DNA of 64,000 nucleotides from Roseobacter cerasinus (GTDB lineage: Bacteria > Pseudomonadota > Alphaproteobacteria > Rhodobacterales > Rhodobacteraceae), in NCBI RefSeq assembly GCF_009811755.1, contig NZ_BLIV01000002.1, positions 613,001 through 677,000 on the forward strand, given 5' to 3'. Both the position numbers and the translations under genes were made by a program. Position 1 is the stretch's first letter; each line of letters starts with the position of its first letter. Positions 16,324-25,785 of this stretch are shown here, piece after piece. Under the pieces are notes generated by a model. It saw only the letters and a list, made by a program, of their open reading frames with translations. It searched no databases and was not told where the DNA came from.

Positions 16324-17157
16324 TCACGCGGGGTGAACTGGCTCGGGCGTGGATGTCCGCGCGCGGACCCCCGGCCTGTCCAGTGTCTCGATTTCGGTCG
16401 AGGTCGCCGCCTCGGAAAAATCCGCGCCCGCGCCATAGATGTCACGCGCCACACCGGTGGTGAGCTGCGCGGGGGTGCCGTCAAAGACGATGCGCCCGTC
16501 GCGCATGCCGATGACCCGGTCGCAATACCGCCGTGCCGTATCGAGCGTGTGCAGATTGGCGATGACCATGCGCCCGTCTTCCTCGTGAATGGTCCGCAGT
16601 GACTGCATCACAACTTGAGCGTTCATCGGGTCAAGGCTTGCGATTGGTTCATCGGCCAGAATGATCTTGGGGTTCTGCATCAGGGCCCGGGCAATGGCGA
16701 CGCGTTGTTGCTGGCCACCGGACAGCGCTTCGGCCCGCTTGGGTGCCTGTTCGGCGATCCCCAGCCGGTCAAGGATCTCGATGGCCTTGTGGATGTCCGA
16801 CTGCGGGTAGAGGTTGAACATGGTCGACAACGTCGACCGTCTGTTCAGGGTCCCGTGCAGCACGTTCGACACCACGTCCATCCGGGGCACCAGGTTGAAT
16901 TGTTGAAAGATCATTGCACAGCGGGACTGCCAATGCCGCTTGGCCGCCCCGCGCAGCGCCGTGATCTCTTCGCCCTCGAATGTGATCGTGCCCTCGGAGG
17001 CATCACTGAGCCGGTTGACCATACGCAGCAAAGTCGACTTGCCTGCTCCGGACCGACCGATGATCCCGATCATTGTCGGTTTGTCGACAGAGATGGTGGC
17101 CGCATCCACGGCCGTCTTGTCCCCGAACCGCTTTGTGAGCCTATCGATTTGCAGCAT
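16324..17157 (-). CDS. phnC: phosphonate ABC transporter ATPase
   Basis: A 277-residue ABC ATPase. Walker A is [17 protein letters not shown], the signature is [17 protein letters not shown] and Walker B is [31 protein letters not shown] is typical of PhnC. The C-terminal tail of about 35 residues is extended and threonine/proline-rich. It is the first gene of the transport unit and lies 39 bases downstream of a Pho box, so phosphate starvation should induce it through PhoB. Confidence 0.93.
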   Translation of the reverse strand: MLQIDRLTKRFGDKTAVDAATISVDKPTMIGIIGRSGAGKSTLLRMVNRLSDASEGTITFEGEEITALRGAAKRHWQSRCAMIFQQFNLVPRMDVVSNVLHGTLNRRSTLSTMFNLYPQSDIHKAIEILDRLGIAEQAPKRAEALSGGQQQRVAIARALMQNPKIILADEPIASLDPMNAQVVMQSLRTIHEEDGRMVIANLHTLDTARRYCDRVIGMRDGRIVFDGTPAQLTTGVARDIYGAGADFSEAATSTEIETLDRPGVRARTSTPEPVHPA

Positions 17158-17195
17158 ATCGCCCCCAATGTTCGAGAGGCGGGTATGAGACCAAA

Positions 17196-17224
17196 GCGAC
17201 AGCTTCGTGACAATTGCGTTTCAG
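17196..17224 (-). promoter_or_regulatory. Pho box (three 7-base repeats) upstream of phnC
   Basis: Minus-strand sequence reads CTGAAAC-GCAA-TTGTCAC, then GAAG, then CTGTCGC: three repeats of the CTGTCAY type at exact 11-base spacing. This is the PhoB-binding pattern of alphaproteobacteria. The site lies 39-67 bases upstream of the phnC ATG. Confidence 0.75.
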
Positions 17225-17376
17225 TTTTCTAACAACTGCACAACGGAACTGTGACACTGCGCCTGAATCCGCAAATGCACAACATCCGCACCACCTATGG
17301 TGGGATTGGGCCATTTTTATCCACTGCCCGTCATAAATCTGTTACATATTATGCTCTGAACAGCTAGCGTTCGATC

Positions 17377-17670
17377 ATGAGCTTTCGTCTTGCCTTTCTC
17401 CTCTGCGCCTGCGTCGCGCTTCCAACATTGTCACAGGCGCGCATGTCGGACGTGAGCTGCGACGACAGCGCCCGAATGACCGAGACCCTGAAAGAGGTTT
17501 GGGGGGCTGAGCGTCAGGGCATGGGGCTGCGCGACCCGGAAACAATGCTGGAAATCTGGGTCACATCCCACAATGGCGAATGGCTCATCGTGCAAAGCTA
17601 CGCAAACGGCACCTCTTGCATTGTGGCCATGGGCGCACATTGGGAAGGGTCGCGGGCGAACCCGGCATAG
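17377..17670 (+). CDS. small secreted hypothetical protein
   Basis: A 97-residue product with a clear signal peptide (MSFRLAFLLCACVALPTLSQ, cut after QA). The mature domain of about 75 residues contains cysteines at VSCDDS and GTSCIVAMG, which could form one disulfide. The region ETMLEIWVTSHNGEWLIVQS is well structured and resembles small periplasmic proteins common in Rhodobacteraceae. It is divergent from phnC. Function unknown. Confidence 0.75.
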   Translation: MSFRLAFLLCACVALPTLSQARMSDVSCDDSARMTETLKEVWGAERQGMGLRDPETMLEIWVTSHNGEWLIVQSYANGTSCIVAMGAHWEGSRANPA

Positions 17671-18103
17671 GCCGCTGCTTATGCGTCCGTGACGTTTCCA
17701 AATGTTTTGTCAGCCTCGGGTTCTCTGGTCAGACCCCGCTCTTTTTTGCTTGGATGTGTGTCGTGATGCAGACCTGCGCTGCATCGGCGCCTACAATTAG
17801 CTGAGCGCCGACCGGCAAAGGCGCTACACTCCACATGAGACATCGGTTGCCACAGCGGGCCACATCCGCAAGCGGAGATTGCCGTCATCAAGGAACGCCT
17901 CGGCGCGCGGGAGACAGGTTGGAGGATCCGCCATCGGGGGTGTCCCAAGACCAACGGGTTTGTTTTGGGACATGCGCTCTCGGTTAGAGCTGTCGGGAAA
18001 ACCAATCTCCTTTGCGGCCTTTGAAAGACAGGCGGGTGGAAACCGGCGCATTTCTTTGTCGCTGCGCTGATTTTCTACGGAGGTGTCGGTTGCCAGTGTC
18101 TTG
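17671..18103. other. no supportable gene
   Basis: Open frames here overlap one another on both strands, lack ribosome sites and show no family motifs. The stretch may be decayed sequence; nothing specific was recognised. Confidence 0.5.
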
Positions 18104-18973
18104 CTACGCCGTCCTTTGCCGCGACAGCTGCACGGCGAGGATACCAAGGGCGATGATGGCCACGCCCAGCATATCGAGCGCGCCCAGGGTTTCGCCCAGC
18201 AACAGTGCTGCGACGGCGACGCCAAGGAACGGGTTGAGGAAGTGGAAGGTTGCCGCACGTGTGGCACCAATGCGGTTCACGAGCCAAAACCAAACGAAAG
18301 TGGCTGCCAGCCCCGGCACCAGTGTCGTATAGGCGAAAGCGGCGAGCAGCGGCCAGCTTGGTGCGATGCGCGGCGTCTCGAGCAGCACCGTTGCCAGCGC
18401 CAGTGCCGCACAGCCCACCAGCATCTGCAGGCCGACGATCATCAGGAAATTTCCACCCGACGTGGCCCCGCGCACCGACAAGGTCGCAATGGTCAGTGCG
18501 ACTACGCCGATACCGCAGAGCATCAGCCCATAGAGGTCGACCCCGCCGGTGACGCGCGTGCCCATGATCAGACCGACGCCGATGATCCCCGCGATAAGCC
18601 CCGCAATGCCGAGCGGCGGCAAGCGGTCGTTCAGAAACAACCACCCTGCAAGAGCCACCAGCAGCGGCATGGTGGAGGCGATGATGGCAGCAACCGAGGC
18701 CTCGATGGTCTGCATCGCTACGAAGTTCAGCCCGAGATAGACGGCGTTCTGCAGGATGCCGAAGATGATGGTCGCGCGCCATTGGCTGCGCGTCAGCTTC
18801 CAGGACTGGCCAAGCGCCTTCGCAATCGCCACGCCAAGCAGCCCGGAGATCAGGTAGCGCAGGGTCAGGGCTGCCAGCGGCGAGGCATCCGCCACGATGA
18901 TCCGTGCAGACGTGAAGGCTGACGACCACATGAAGGCAAAGGCGAGACCCGCCAATATCGCGCGACTGTCCAT
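18104..18973 (-). CDS. EamA-family (DMT) exporter
   Basis: A 289-residue protein of two repeated five-helix EamA halves (ten membrane segments), starting MDSRAILAGLAFAFMWSSAF. The second half contains ATFVWFWLVNRIGATRAATF and FLGVAVAALLLGE, the canonical EamA ending. The start matches the family N-terminus; an upstream extension overlaps the divergent LysE leader. It likely exports small metabolites; the substrate is unknown. Confidence 0.88.
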   Translation of the reverse strand: MDSRAILAGLAFAFMWSSAFTSARIIVADASPLAALTLRYLISGLLGVAIAKALGQSWKLTRSQWRATIIFGILQNAVYLGLNFVAMQTIEASVAAIIASTMPLLVALAGWLFLNDRLPPLGIAGLIAGIIGVGLIMGTRVTGGVDLYGLMLCGIGVVALTIATLSVRGATSGGNFLMIVGLQMLVGCAALALATVLLETPRIAPSWPLLAAFAYTTLVPGLAATFVWFWLVNRIGATRAATFHFLNPFLGVAVAALLLGETLGALDMLGVAIIALGILAVQLSRQRTA

Positions 18974-19082
18974 GACGCCCCTGATGTGGTTTCTTGGGGA
19001 CCATTTCCGAAAACCCCGATCAGGGCAAGCAGGCTTGTCCGGCCCGCAGATCGGTGTCATCACGCCTTGCGGGAGGGCTGAG

Positions 19083-19718
19083 GTGCTGATTGATCCAAAT
19101 GTGTTGGCAGTGTTTCTGACGGCTTCTGTCGCCTTGGCCATGGCGCCCGGGCCGGACAACATCTTTGTGCTCACGCAATCGGCGCTGCATGGGCGGATGG
19201 CGGGTGTGATCGTGACGCTGGGGCTCTGTGCGGGCGTGATGGTGCATACAACTGCCGTGGCCTTGGGAGTCGCTGTGATCTTCCAGACCTCAGCCTTGGC
19301 GTTTACGCTGCTCAAGCTTCTGGGCGCGGCCTATCTGCTCTATCTCGCGTGGAATGCCGTGCGGGCCGGTGCCGCTGATTTTGGCCAAGCGGGCCACCGC
19401 CTTGCCCCGCGTGCGCTGTTTCTGCGTGGCCTGGTGATGAATGTGACCAACCCCAAGGTCGCGATCTTCTTTCTGGCCTTCCTGCCGCAGTTTGCCGACC
19501 CCGAGCGCGGGCCGGTAACCCCGCAGATCTTCCTTTTTGGTCTTGCCTTCGTGGTTTGTGCGCTTGCGGTGTTCTGCACCGTCGCTGTTGCCGCAGGATC
19601 GCTGGGCGTGTGGCTGAGCCGCAGGCCACGGGCACAGATTATGATCAATCGCGCGGCAGCTGTGGTCTTTGTCGGGCTTGCTGTCCGTTTGCTGGTGTCC
19701 CAGCGCTTTGGCAGTTAG
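19083..19718 (+). CDS. LysE-family amino-acid exporter
   Basis: A 211-residue, six-helix protein. MAPGPDNIFVLTQSALHGRM is the LysE/RhtB signature, with GAAYLLYLAWNA and NVTNPKVAIFFLAFLPQF following. The GTG start (VLIDPNVLAVFL) gives the standard family length; longer readings would run into the divergent EamA gene. Exports amino acids or their derivatives; the substrate is not predictable. Confidence 0.88.
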   Translation: MLIDPNVLAVFLTASVALAMAPGPDNIFVLTQSALHGRMAGVIVTLGLCAGVMVHTTAVALGVAVIFQTSALAFTLLKLLGAAYLLYLAWNAVRAGAADFGQAGHRLAPRALFLRGLVMNVTNPKVAIFFLAFLPQFADPERGPVTPQIFLFGLAFVVCALAVFCTVAVAAGSLGVWLSRRPRAQIMINRAAAVVFVGLAVRLLVSQRFGS

Positions 19719-19785
19719 ACGACGCGCCACGCGTCAGGCTATGCTAGGGTAAGCCACCGGGCATGCCAAAGCGGGGGAGACCAAG

Positions 19786-20586
19786 ATGACCAAAATTTCC
19801 AATTCAGCCTATGAGGCGGAGCTTGCAAGGCTGCAGATCGAGCTGGTGAAGCTTCAGGAATGGGTCAGGCACACCGGAGAGAGGATCGCGATTGTCTTCG
19901 AAGGGCGCGATGCCGCGGGCAAAGGTGGAACGATCAAACGCATCACCGAAGCGATGAATCCGCGTATTTGCCAGGTGGTCGCCCTACCCGCCCCGACCGA
20001 GCGCGAGAAATCGCAGTGGTACTTTCAGCGCTATGTGGCGCATCTGCCTGCCGCAGGTGAGATCATCATTTTTGACCGCTCATGGTACAACCGCGCCGGT
20101 GTCGAACGGGTGATGGGGTTTTGCACCGAACATGAGTACCGTGAGTTCATGCGCAGCTGCCCGGAGTTTGAACGCATGCTTGTGCGCTCCGGCATCCGGC
20201 TGATCAAATACTGGTTCTCGGTCAGTGACGAGGAGCAGGAACGGCGCTTTCAGAAGCGGCGCACCCATCCGACCAAGCGCTGGAAGCTGAGCCCGATGGA
20301 TCTGGAAAGCCGCAAGCGCTGGGTCGATTACTCCAAGGCCAAGGACGACATGTTTGCGCATACCGATATCAAGCAATCACCCTGGTATGTGGTGGAGTCT
20401 GACGTCAAAAAACACGCGCGGTTGAACTGCATCAGCCATCTGCTGTCGCTCATTCCTTATGAAGATGTCGCGGCGGATGAGATCATTCTGGAGGAGCGCC
20501 CGCCCCAGCGTGGCTATGTACGGCCGCCGATGGCGGATCAGACCTTTGTCCCCGACGCCCATTCCAAGCTGATCAAAGCGCAATAG
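19786..20586 (+). CDS. ppk2: polyphosphate kinase 2
   Basis: A 266-residue one-domain PPK2. Walker A is FEGRDAAGKGGTIKRITEAM, followed by PTEREKSQWYFQRYVAHLP and the lid/Walker B block IIFDRSWYNRAGVERVMGFC. PPK2 uses polyphosphate to phosphorylate nucleoside diphosphates (or the reverse). The GGGGGAGACCAAG leader supplies the ribosome site. It sits alone on its strand, followed by the HU gene in opposite orientation. Confidence 0.94.
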   Translation: MTKISNSAYEAELARLQIELVKLQEWVRHTGERIAIVFEGRDAAGKGGTIKRITEAMNPRICQVVALPAPTEREKSQWYFQRYVAHLPAAGEIIIFDRSWYNRAGVERVMGFCTEHEYREFMRSCPEFERMLVRSGIRLIKYWFSVSDEEQERRFQKRRTHPTKRWKLSPMDLESRKRWVDYSKAKDDMFAHTDIKQSPWYVVESDVKKHARLNCISHLLSLIPYEDVAADEIILEERPPQRGYVRPPMADQTFVPDAHSKLIKAQ

Positions 20587-20614
20587 ATCGATTTGGTGCG
20601 GTGTGATGCAGTCG

Positions 20615-20640
20615 TAAAAAAAGGCCGCCCGAAGGCGACC
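20615..20640 (-). terminator. intrinsic terminator of the HU gene
   Basis: On the minus strand GGTCGCC-TTCG-GGCGGCC (one G-U pair) is followed by seven T residues. It lies 27 bases after the HU stop codon. Confidence 0.75.
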
Positions 20641-20666
20641 TTGAAAAAGTCTCAGCGCAGCGGCGG

Positions 20667-20954
20667 TTAGCCGTTCACGCTGTCCTTGAGCGCTTTGGCG
20701 ATGGTCATCTTGACCACCTTGTCCGCGTCTTTCTTGAATTGCTCGCCAGTGGCGGGGTTACGCACCATGCGCTCGGGGCGCTCGCGGCAGTAGATCTTGC
20801 CCACGCCGGGCAGGGTTACGGCGCCACCGCCGGAGACTTCGCGTGTGATCAGGTTGCAAACGGCGTCCAGTGCGGCACTTGCGGATTTCTTGTCGGAGCC
20901 CATTTCGTCGGCCAGAGCCGCGACCAATTGGGTCTTTGTCATTGGTTTTGCCAT
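20667..20954 (-). CDS. hup: HU-family histone-like DNA-binding protein
   Basis: A 95-residue basic protein. MTKTQLVAALADEMGSDKKS starts the helical dimer body, and VTLPGVGKIYCRERPERMVR with NPATGEQFK forms the beta arm (proline of RNPxTG). HU bends and compacts DNA non-specifically. It is a single-gene unit with its own terminator. The cysteine in the arm base (KIYCRE) is slightly unusual. Confidence 0.95.
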   Translation of the reverse strand: MAKPMTKTQLVAALADEMGSDKKSASAALDAVCNLITREVSGGGAVTLPGVGKIYCRERPERMVRNPATGEQFKKDADKVVKMTIAKALKDSVNG

Positions 20955-21094
20955 GTTCTTGTTCTCCTTATCTGCCCGAACGGTAGGGCCTCATGGCCAA
21001 AATCTACCCGGATGTTGTGTATGAACACAACGAATAGTGGAGCAATGCAAGGAAAAACATGCAAAATTAACCTATTTTATGGGGTTTTGGGCCC

Positions 21095-22558
21095 TCACAG
21101 GAACGCCGTCTCTTCGAAGGACCGCAATTTCCGGCTGTGGATGCGTTCCAGGGGCATGCCGCGCAGCTTCTCCATGGCCTGAATGCCGATCAGCAGATGC
21201 CGCGTCACTTGCGTTTTATAAAAGTCCGAGGCCATGCCAGGCAGTTTCAACTCGCCATGCAGCGGTTTGTCCGAGACGCAGAGCAACGTGCCATAGGGCA
21301 CCCGGAAGCGGTAGCCATTGGCGGCGATCGTGGCGCTTTCCATGTCGAGGGCCACGGCACGTGACTGGCTGAGCCGCTGCACCGGGCCGGACTGGTCGCG
21401 CAGCTCCCAATTGCGGTTGTCGATGGTCGCGACGGTACCCGTGCGCATGATGCGTTTGAGCTCATAACCTTCGAGCGCCGTCACTTCGGCCACCGCCTGC
21501 TCCAGCGCGATCTGGATTTCCGCCAGTGCCGGGATCGGCACCCAGACGGGAAGGTCGTCGTCCAGCACGTGGTCTTCGCGCAAATACGCGTGGGCCAGCA
21601 CGAAATCCCCCAGCGCCTGAGAGTTGCGCAGCCCGGCACAGTGGCCCACCATCAGCCAGGCGTGCGGGCGCAGCACGGCGATATGGTCGGTCGCCGTTTT
21701 TGCGTTTGACGGCCCCACACCGATGTTCACCAGTGTGATGCCGGACCCATCGGCGCGCTTGAGGTGATAGGTCGGCATCTGCGGGGTCTTGACCGCTTCG
21801 GTCAGTGGTTCGTCGCCGGTGGTGATCGTCGCGTTGTCGGTGGAGACAAAGGCGGTGTAGCCTGAGGCCGGATCGTCGAGTTGCTGGCGGGCGTAGGTTT
21901 CGAACTCGGACACGTAGAACTGGTAGTTCGTGAAGAGCACATGGTTCTGGAAATGCGCAGGGTCGGTGGCGGTGTAATGCGCCAGCCGTGCCAGCGAATA
22001 GTCCACACGCTGCGCGGTGAAAGGCGCCAGCGCGCCCACACCGTCCGTTGGCACATAGGTGCCGTTCACGATGTCATCATTGGTGGTGCTGAGGTCCGGC
22101 ACGTCGAAGACATCGCGCAGTGTGAAGGCTGCAGCACCTTCTTGCGGCACCGTGATGCTGGCGTCATTGGCCACGGCGAAATGCACCGGGATCGGCGTTT
22201 CCGACACGCCGATGATCACCGGCTGATCGTGGTTCTCGATCAGCAGCCCGATCTGTTGCGTCAGATAGCTGCGGAAAAGGTCGGGCCGTGTGATTGTAGC
22301 GCGGAAGCTGCCGGGGGCGGAGACATGGCCAAAGCTCAGCCGCGTGTCCACCTGCGCAAAGGTCGACGTCTTGAACATGACCTCTGGATAGAAAGCGCGG
22401 ATGCGGCCCTGTGGCGCGCCGTCACTCATCGCTTTGCTGAAGTGGGCGCAAAGGAACTCGGTCGCCTGTGTGTAAAGCTCTTCCAGCCGGGCAACGGCGG
22501 CCTTGGCATCGGTGAATTCTTCGGCCGCAGGGGCTTTGGGGGTCAGGATATCGGTCAT
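21095..22558 (-). CDS. amn: AMP nucleosidase
   Basis: A 487-residue cytosolic enzyme with an N-terminal AMP nucleosidase domain (FSKAMSDGAPQGRIRAFYPE) and a C-terminal phosphorylase-like domain (LVNIGVGPSNAKTATDHIAV, DMESATIAANGYRFRVPYGT). It splits AMP into adenine and ribose 5-phosphate. The ATG overlaps the stop of the adenine deaminase gene (ATGA), so adenine made here is likely deaminated by its partner. Confidence 0.94.
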   Translation of the reverse strand: MTDILTPKAPAAEEFTDAKAAVARLEELYTQATEFLCAHFSKAMSDGAPQGRIRAFYPEVMFKTSTFAQVDTRLSFGHVSAPGSFRATITRPDLFRSYLTQQIGLLIENHDQPVIIGVSETPIPVHFAVANDASITVPQEGAAAFTLRDVFDVPDLSTTNDDIVNGTYVPTDGVGALAPFTAQRVDYSLARLAHYTATDPAHFQNHVLFTNYQFYVSEFETYARQQLDDPASGYTAFVSTDNATITTGDEPLTEAVKTPQMPTYHLKRADGSGITLVNIGVGPSNAKTATDHIAVLRPHAWLMVGHCAGLRNSQALGDFVLAHAYLREDHVLDDDLPVWVPIPALAEIQIALEQAVAEVTALEGYELKRIMRTGTVATIDNRNWELRDQSGPVQRLSQSRAVALDMESATIAANGYRFRVPYGTLLCVSDKPLHGELKLPGMASDFYKTQVTRHLLIGIQAMEKLRGMPLERIHSRKLRSFEETAFL

Positions 22559-24357
22559 GAGAGAGATTCCACAACGGGTATGAATTCAAAACTGCGCACG
22601 TCCACAAGGCCGAGGTCAGAGATCCGCAGTTCGGGGATGACGACGAGGGCCAGCAGGGAGTGCTGCATATAGGCGTTGTTGAGCGTGCAGCCACAGGCGC
22701 GCATAGCGTCCATCATCCGGTCGGCCTTGGCTGCGACCTCGGCAGCGGGTTGGTCAGACATCAGCCCGGCAATGGGCAGTTCCACCAGCGCCAATTCTTC
22801 ACCATCCTTGAAGATGACAATACCGCCGCCGACTTCGCCCAACCGGTTCGCGGCCATGGCCATATGCGCGGCATCAGTGCCGACGACAATCATATGGTGG
22901 CTGTCATGGGCGACGGTGGAGGCCATGGACATTGGGCCTTTGTAGCCGAAGCCCGAGACAAAGGCGTTGGTCACTTTGCCTGTCGCCCGGTGGCGCTCGA
23001 CCAGAGCGATCTGCGCCACATCCCCGGTGGCCTGCACGCGGCCTTCGGTCACGGGCAGCTCGAACTGCAGCGCCTTGGTGGGGGCCTGGTTTTCGACCAC
23101 GCCGATGACGTTTGCGCGCACCGCGTTGGCGCCGGTGGGCGCGGGGATGGTGAAATCGCTCGCCTCCAATATCTTGCCCAGATGCACGGTCTGGCGTGCT
23201 TTTGCAGGCCAGTTATAATGCGGGCAGTCCAAGAGGCATGTTCCGTTCTCAGCGACGGTCTGTCCGCGCGCGATTACGGTCTCGATGGGCAGCGTTTTCA
23301 GATCCGATGTCAGGATCACATCTGCGCGCCGCCCTGGGGTGAGCGAGCCAATCTCGCGCTCCAGCCCAAAGTGCGTCGCGGTATTGATCGTCGCCATCTG
23401 CAACGCCACCAGCGGGTCGCAGCCGCAGTCAATCGCGTGGCGCACGACCCGGTTCATATGCCCGTCATTCACCAACGTGCCGGAGTGGCAGTCATCGGTG
23501 CACAGGATCATGTTGCGCGGATCGAGCCCCTTTTCGGTGATCGCGGTGATCTGGCTTTCCACGTCATACCAGGCGGAGCCCAGCCGGATCATCGACCGCA
23601 TGCCTTGCCGCATCCGCGCAATGGCATCGGCCTCGCAGGTGCCTTCGTGATCATCCGCCGGGCCGCCCGCCACATAGCCTGCGAAGGCTGGGCCGAGGTC
23701 GGGCGAGGCGTAGTGCCCGCCCACCGTCTTGCCCGCGACTTGCGTCGCGGCGATCTCGGCCAGCATCTTCGGGTCCGCGTTCGACACGCCGGGGAAATTC
23801 ATCATCTCACCCAGCCCGATGATGCCGGGCCAGGTCATCGCCTCTGCCACATCCTCGGGGGTGATCTCATAGCCCGTAGTCTCCATCCCCGGGGCAGAGG
23901 GCGCGCAGGAGGGCATCTGCGTAAAGATGTTCACCGGCTGCATCAACGCCTCGTCATGCATCATGCGGACGCCGTCGAGGCCCAGCACGTTGGCGATTTC
24001 ATGCGGGTCGGTGAACATGCTGGTCGTCCCATGCGGGATGACTGCGCGGGCGAATTCGGCAGGCGTCAGCATACCGCTTTCGATGTGCATATGCCCGTCG
24101 CATAAGCCGGGGATCATGTAGCGGCCCTCGGCCTCGATGACCTGTGTGTCAAGCCCGATGCAGGGGGACGCGTCCGGCACCACGCAGGCGATGCGGCCTG
24201 CCACAATGGCGATGTCATGACCGTCCAGCACTTCGCGGGTATGGACATTGACCCATTTGCCTGCACGAATGACGGTATCGGCGGCGCCGCGCCCGGTTGC
24301 CACGGCGATAAGCTGTACTGCGGTGTCGGGCCATGAGGGGAAAGGTGTCTGCGTCAT
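22555..24357 (-). CDS. ade: adenine deaminase
   Basis: A 600-residue amidohydrolase. PGLCDGHMHIESGMLTPAEF carries the first metal motif, and CTDDCHSGTLVNDGHMNRVV and GRRADVILTSDL follow. The C-terminal Ade domain has HDSHHMIVVGTD. It converts adenine to hypoxanthine and ammonia. The internal ATG giving MTQTPFPSW was taken as start. It forms an overlapping two-gene operon with amn for purine salvage. Confidence 0.94.
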   Translation of the reverse strand: MTQTPFPSWPDTAVQLIAVATGRGAADTVIRAGKWVNVHTREVLDGHDIAIVAGRIACVVPDASPCIGLDTQVIEAEGRYMIPGLCDGHMHIESGMLTPAEFARAVIPHGTTSMFTDPHEIANVLGLDGVRMMHDEALMQPVNIFTQMPSCAPSAPGMETTGYEITPEDVAEAMTWPGIIGLGEMMNFPGVSNADPKMLAEIAATQVAGKTVGGHYASPDLGPAFAGYVAGGPADDHEGTCEADAIARMRQGMRSMIRLGSAWYDVESQITAITEKGLDPRNMILCTDDCHSGTLVNDGHMNRVVRHAIDCGCDPLVALQMATINTATHFGLEREIGSLTPGRRADVILTSDLKTLPIETVIARGQTVAENGTCLLDCPHYNWPAKARQTVHLGKILEASDFTIPAPTGANAVRANVIGVVENQAPTKALQFELPVTEGRVQATGDVAQIALVERHRATGKVTNAFVSGFGYKGPMSMASTVAHDSHHMIVVGTDAAHMAMAANRLGEVGGGIVIFKDGEELALVELPIAGLMSDQPAAEVAAKADRMMDAMRACGCTLNNAYMQHSLLALVVIPELRISDLGLVDVRSFEFIPVVESLS

Positions 24358-24409
24358 GTCCCTAGGTGCCACGGGATTCTGGGATGTTCAAGCGGGGGGT
24401 GCAGGATTG

Positions 24410-24829
24410 ATGGACTATGAAACCGTATCAGCGGATGATTTCGGCAAAAGCCTGCGCGGCATCGGGCTGAACCTGCTTGTGCGTGACGTGCGCGCAACGG
24501 CTGATTTTCTGAAAGCCGTGTTCGAGATGGGCGTGCACCGGCTGAGCGCGGATTTTGCCATCATCACCTATGGCGCGCAGGTCTTTCAGCTGCACAGCGA
24601 CGGCACCTATGCCGCGAATCCGCTGCTGGGGTTGTTGCCTGAAAACCCGCCGCGCGGTGCTGGCATCGAGATCCGTCTCTACGACACCGACCCCGAGGCG
24701 GCAGTCGCGCGCGCCGAAGCCCTGGGTGCGGTTGTTCTGCAGCCGCCCACGGACAAGCCGCATGGTCTGCGCGAGGCCTATATCCTCTGTGATGATGGCT
24801 ATGCCTGGGTGCCAAGCCGCCCGTTGTGA
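24410..24829 (+). CDS. VOC-superfamily (glyoxalase-like) protein
   Basis: A 139-residue protein with one glyoxalase/bleomycin-resistance fold: GIGLNLLVRDVRATADFLKA at the start, LHSDGTYAANPLLGLLPENP in the centre and HGLREAYILCDDGYAWVPS at the end. The glutamate of GAGIEIRLY and that of HGLREAYI could bind metal. Divergent from ade; the start removes an overlap with that gene. The substrate is unknown. Confidence 0.82.
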   Translation: MDYETVSADDFGKSLRGIGLNLLVRDVRATADFLKAVFEMGVHRLSADFAIITYGAQVFQLHSDGTYAANPLLGLLPENPPRGAGIEIRLYDTDPEAAVARAEALGAVVLQPPTDKPHGLREAYILCDDGYAWVPSRPL

Positions 24830-24901
24830 CGCGCCAGTTTTTGGACTGGCCTGTTGCTGGCGCCCATGGTCTTATCCGAGCAGACACTGAGGAGATGTAC
24901 C

Positions 24902-25657
24902 ATGTCCGTTTCGCAGATTCGCCCCAATCTCGACCACTGGCAGGAGCGTGTGGACCTCGCCGCGGCCTTTCGCTGGACTGTGCGGCTGAACATGCATGAA
25001 GCCGTCGCCAATCACTTCAGCCTGGCGATCAACGAGGATGGCACCCAGTTCCTGATGAACCCGAACCAGATGCATTTCGCGCGTATCAAGGCATCCGATC
25101 TGATCGTGGTCGACGCCAACGACCCGGCCAGCATGGACGGGCCGGATGCGCCCGACCCAACCGCTTGGGGCCTGCACGGCGGGCTGCACCGGCACTGCCC
25201 GCACGCGCGCTGTGCCATGCATGTGCATTCGCCTTATGCCACCGCCTTGGCGGTCTTGGCCGACAGCCGCCTGCCACCCGTGGATCAAAACGCCTGCACG
25301 TTTTTCAACCGTGTGGTGATTGACGAAAACTACGGCGGGCTGGCCTTTGAGGACGAGGGCGAGCGTTGTGCTCAGCTTTTTGATGACCCCAAAAAGAAGG
25401 TCATGGTCATGGGCAACCACGGGGTGATGGTGATTGGCGACACGGTCGCCGACACCTTCAACCGGCTCTATTATTTCGAGCGGGCCTGCATGACCTATAT
25501 CCTCGCGCTGCAGACGGGCCAGCCTTTGCGAATGCTCCCAGATGAGGTGGCCGAGAAGACCGCGCAGGAGCTTGAGAGTTACCCGGAGCAGGACGCGCGT
25601 CATCTGGCAGAGCTCAAGGCGATCCTGGATGACGAGGGCAGCAGCTACGCCGGTTGA
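24902..25657 (+). CDS. class II aldolase/adducin-family protein
   Basis: A 251-residue protein. HRHCPHARCAMHVHSPYATA supplies the zinc histidines, NHFSLAINEDG the phosphate-binding loop and VMGNHGVMVIGDTVADTFNR the C-terminal active-site part. CTGAGGAGATGTACC is an ideal ribosome site. Members act as fuculose- or ribulose-phosphate aldolases, epimerases or decarboxylases; which of these cannot be told. It has no clear partner genes. Confidence 0.87.
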   Translation: MSVSQIRPNLDHWQERVDLAAAFRWTVRLNMHEAVANHFSLAINEDGTQFLMNPNQMHFARIKASDLIVVDANDPASMDGPDAPDPTAWGLHGGLHRHCPHARCAMHVHSPYATALAVLADSRLPPVDQNACTFFNRVVIDENYGGLAFEDEGERCAQLFDDPKKKVMVMGNHGVMVIGDTVADTFNRLYYFERACMTYILALQTGQPLRMLPDEVAEKTAQELESYPEQDARHLAELKAILDDEGSSYAG

Positions 25658-25785
25658 CCGCTGATCAAGCCCGGAGCTGTGGCAAAAGACGCGCCTCGAT
25701 CTGGAAAAGTATACGGTCGGTTTGCCAAAACCCGCTCCCTGCGGCTATGACACGGGCAAAATTTTCGTGGATGGTGTGACCCGGT

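Noticed and set aside
17377-17670. Small secreted protein as part of the phosphonate system
   Set aside because: It is merely divergent from phnC; no Pho box faces it and no functional motif supports the link.
22660-24105. 481-residue plus-strand frame over adenine deaminase
   Set aside because: Histidine/arginine-rich antisense shadow in a GC-rich gene; no motifs.
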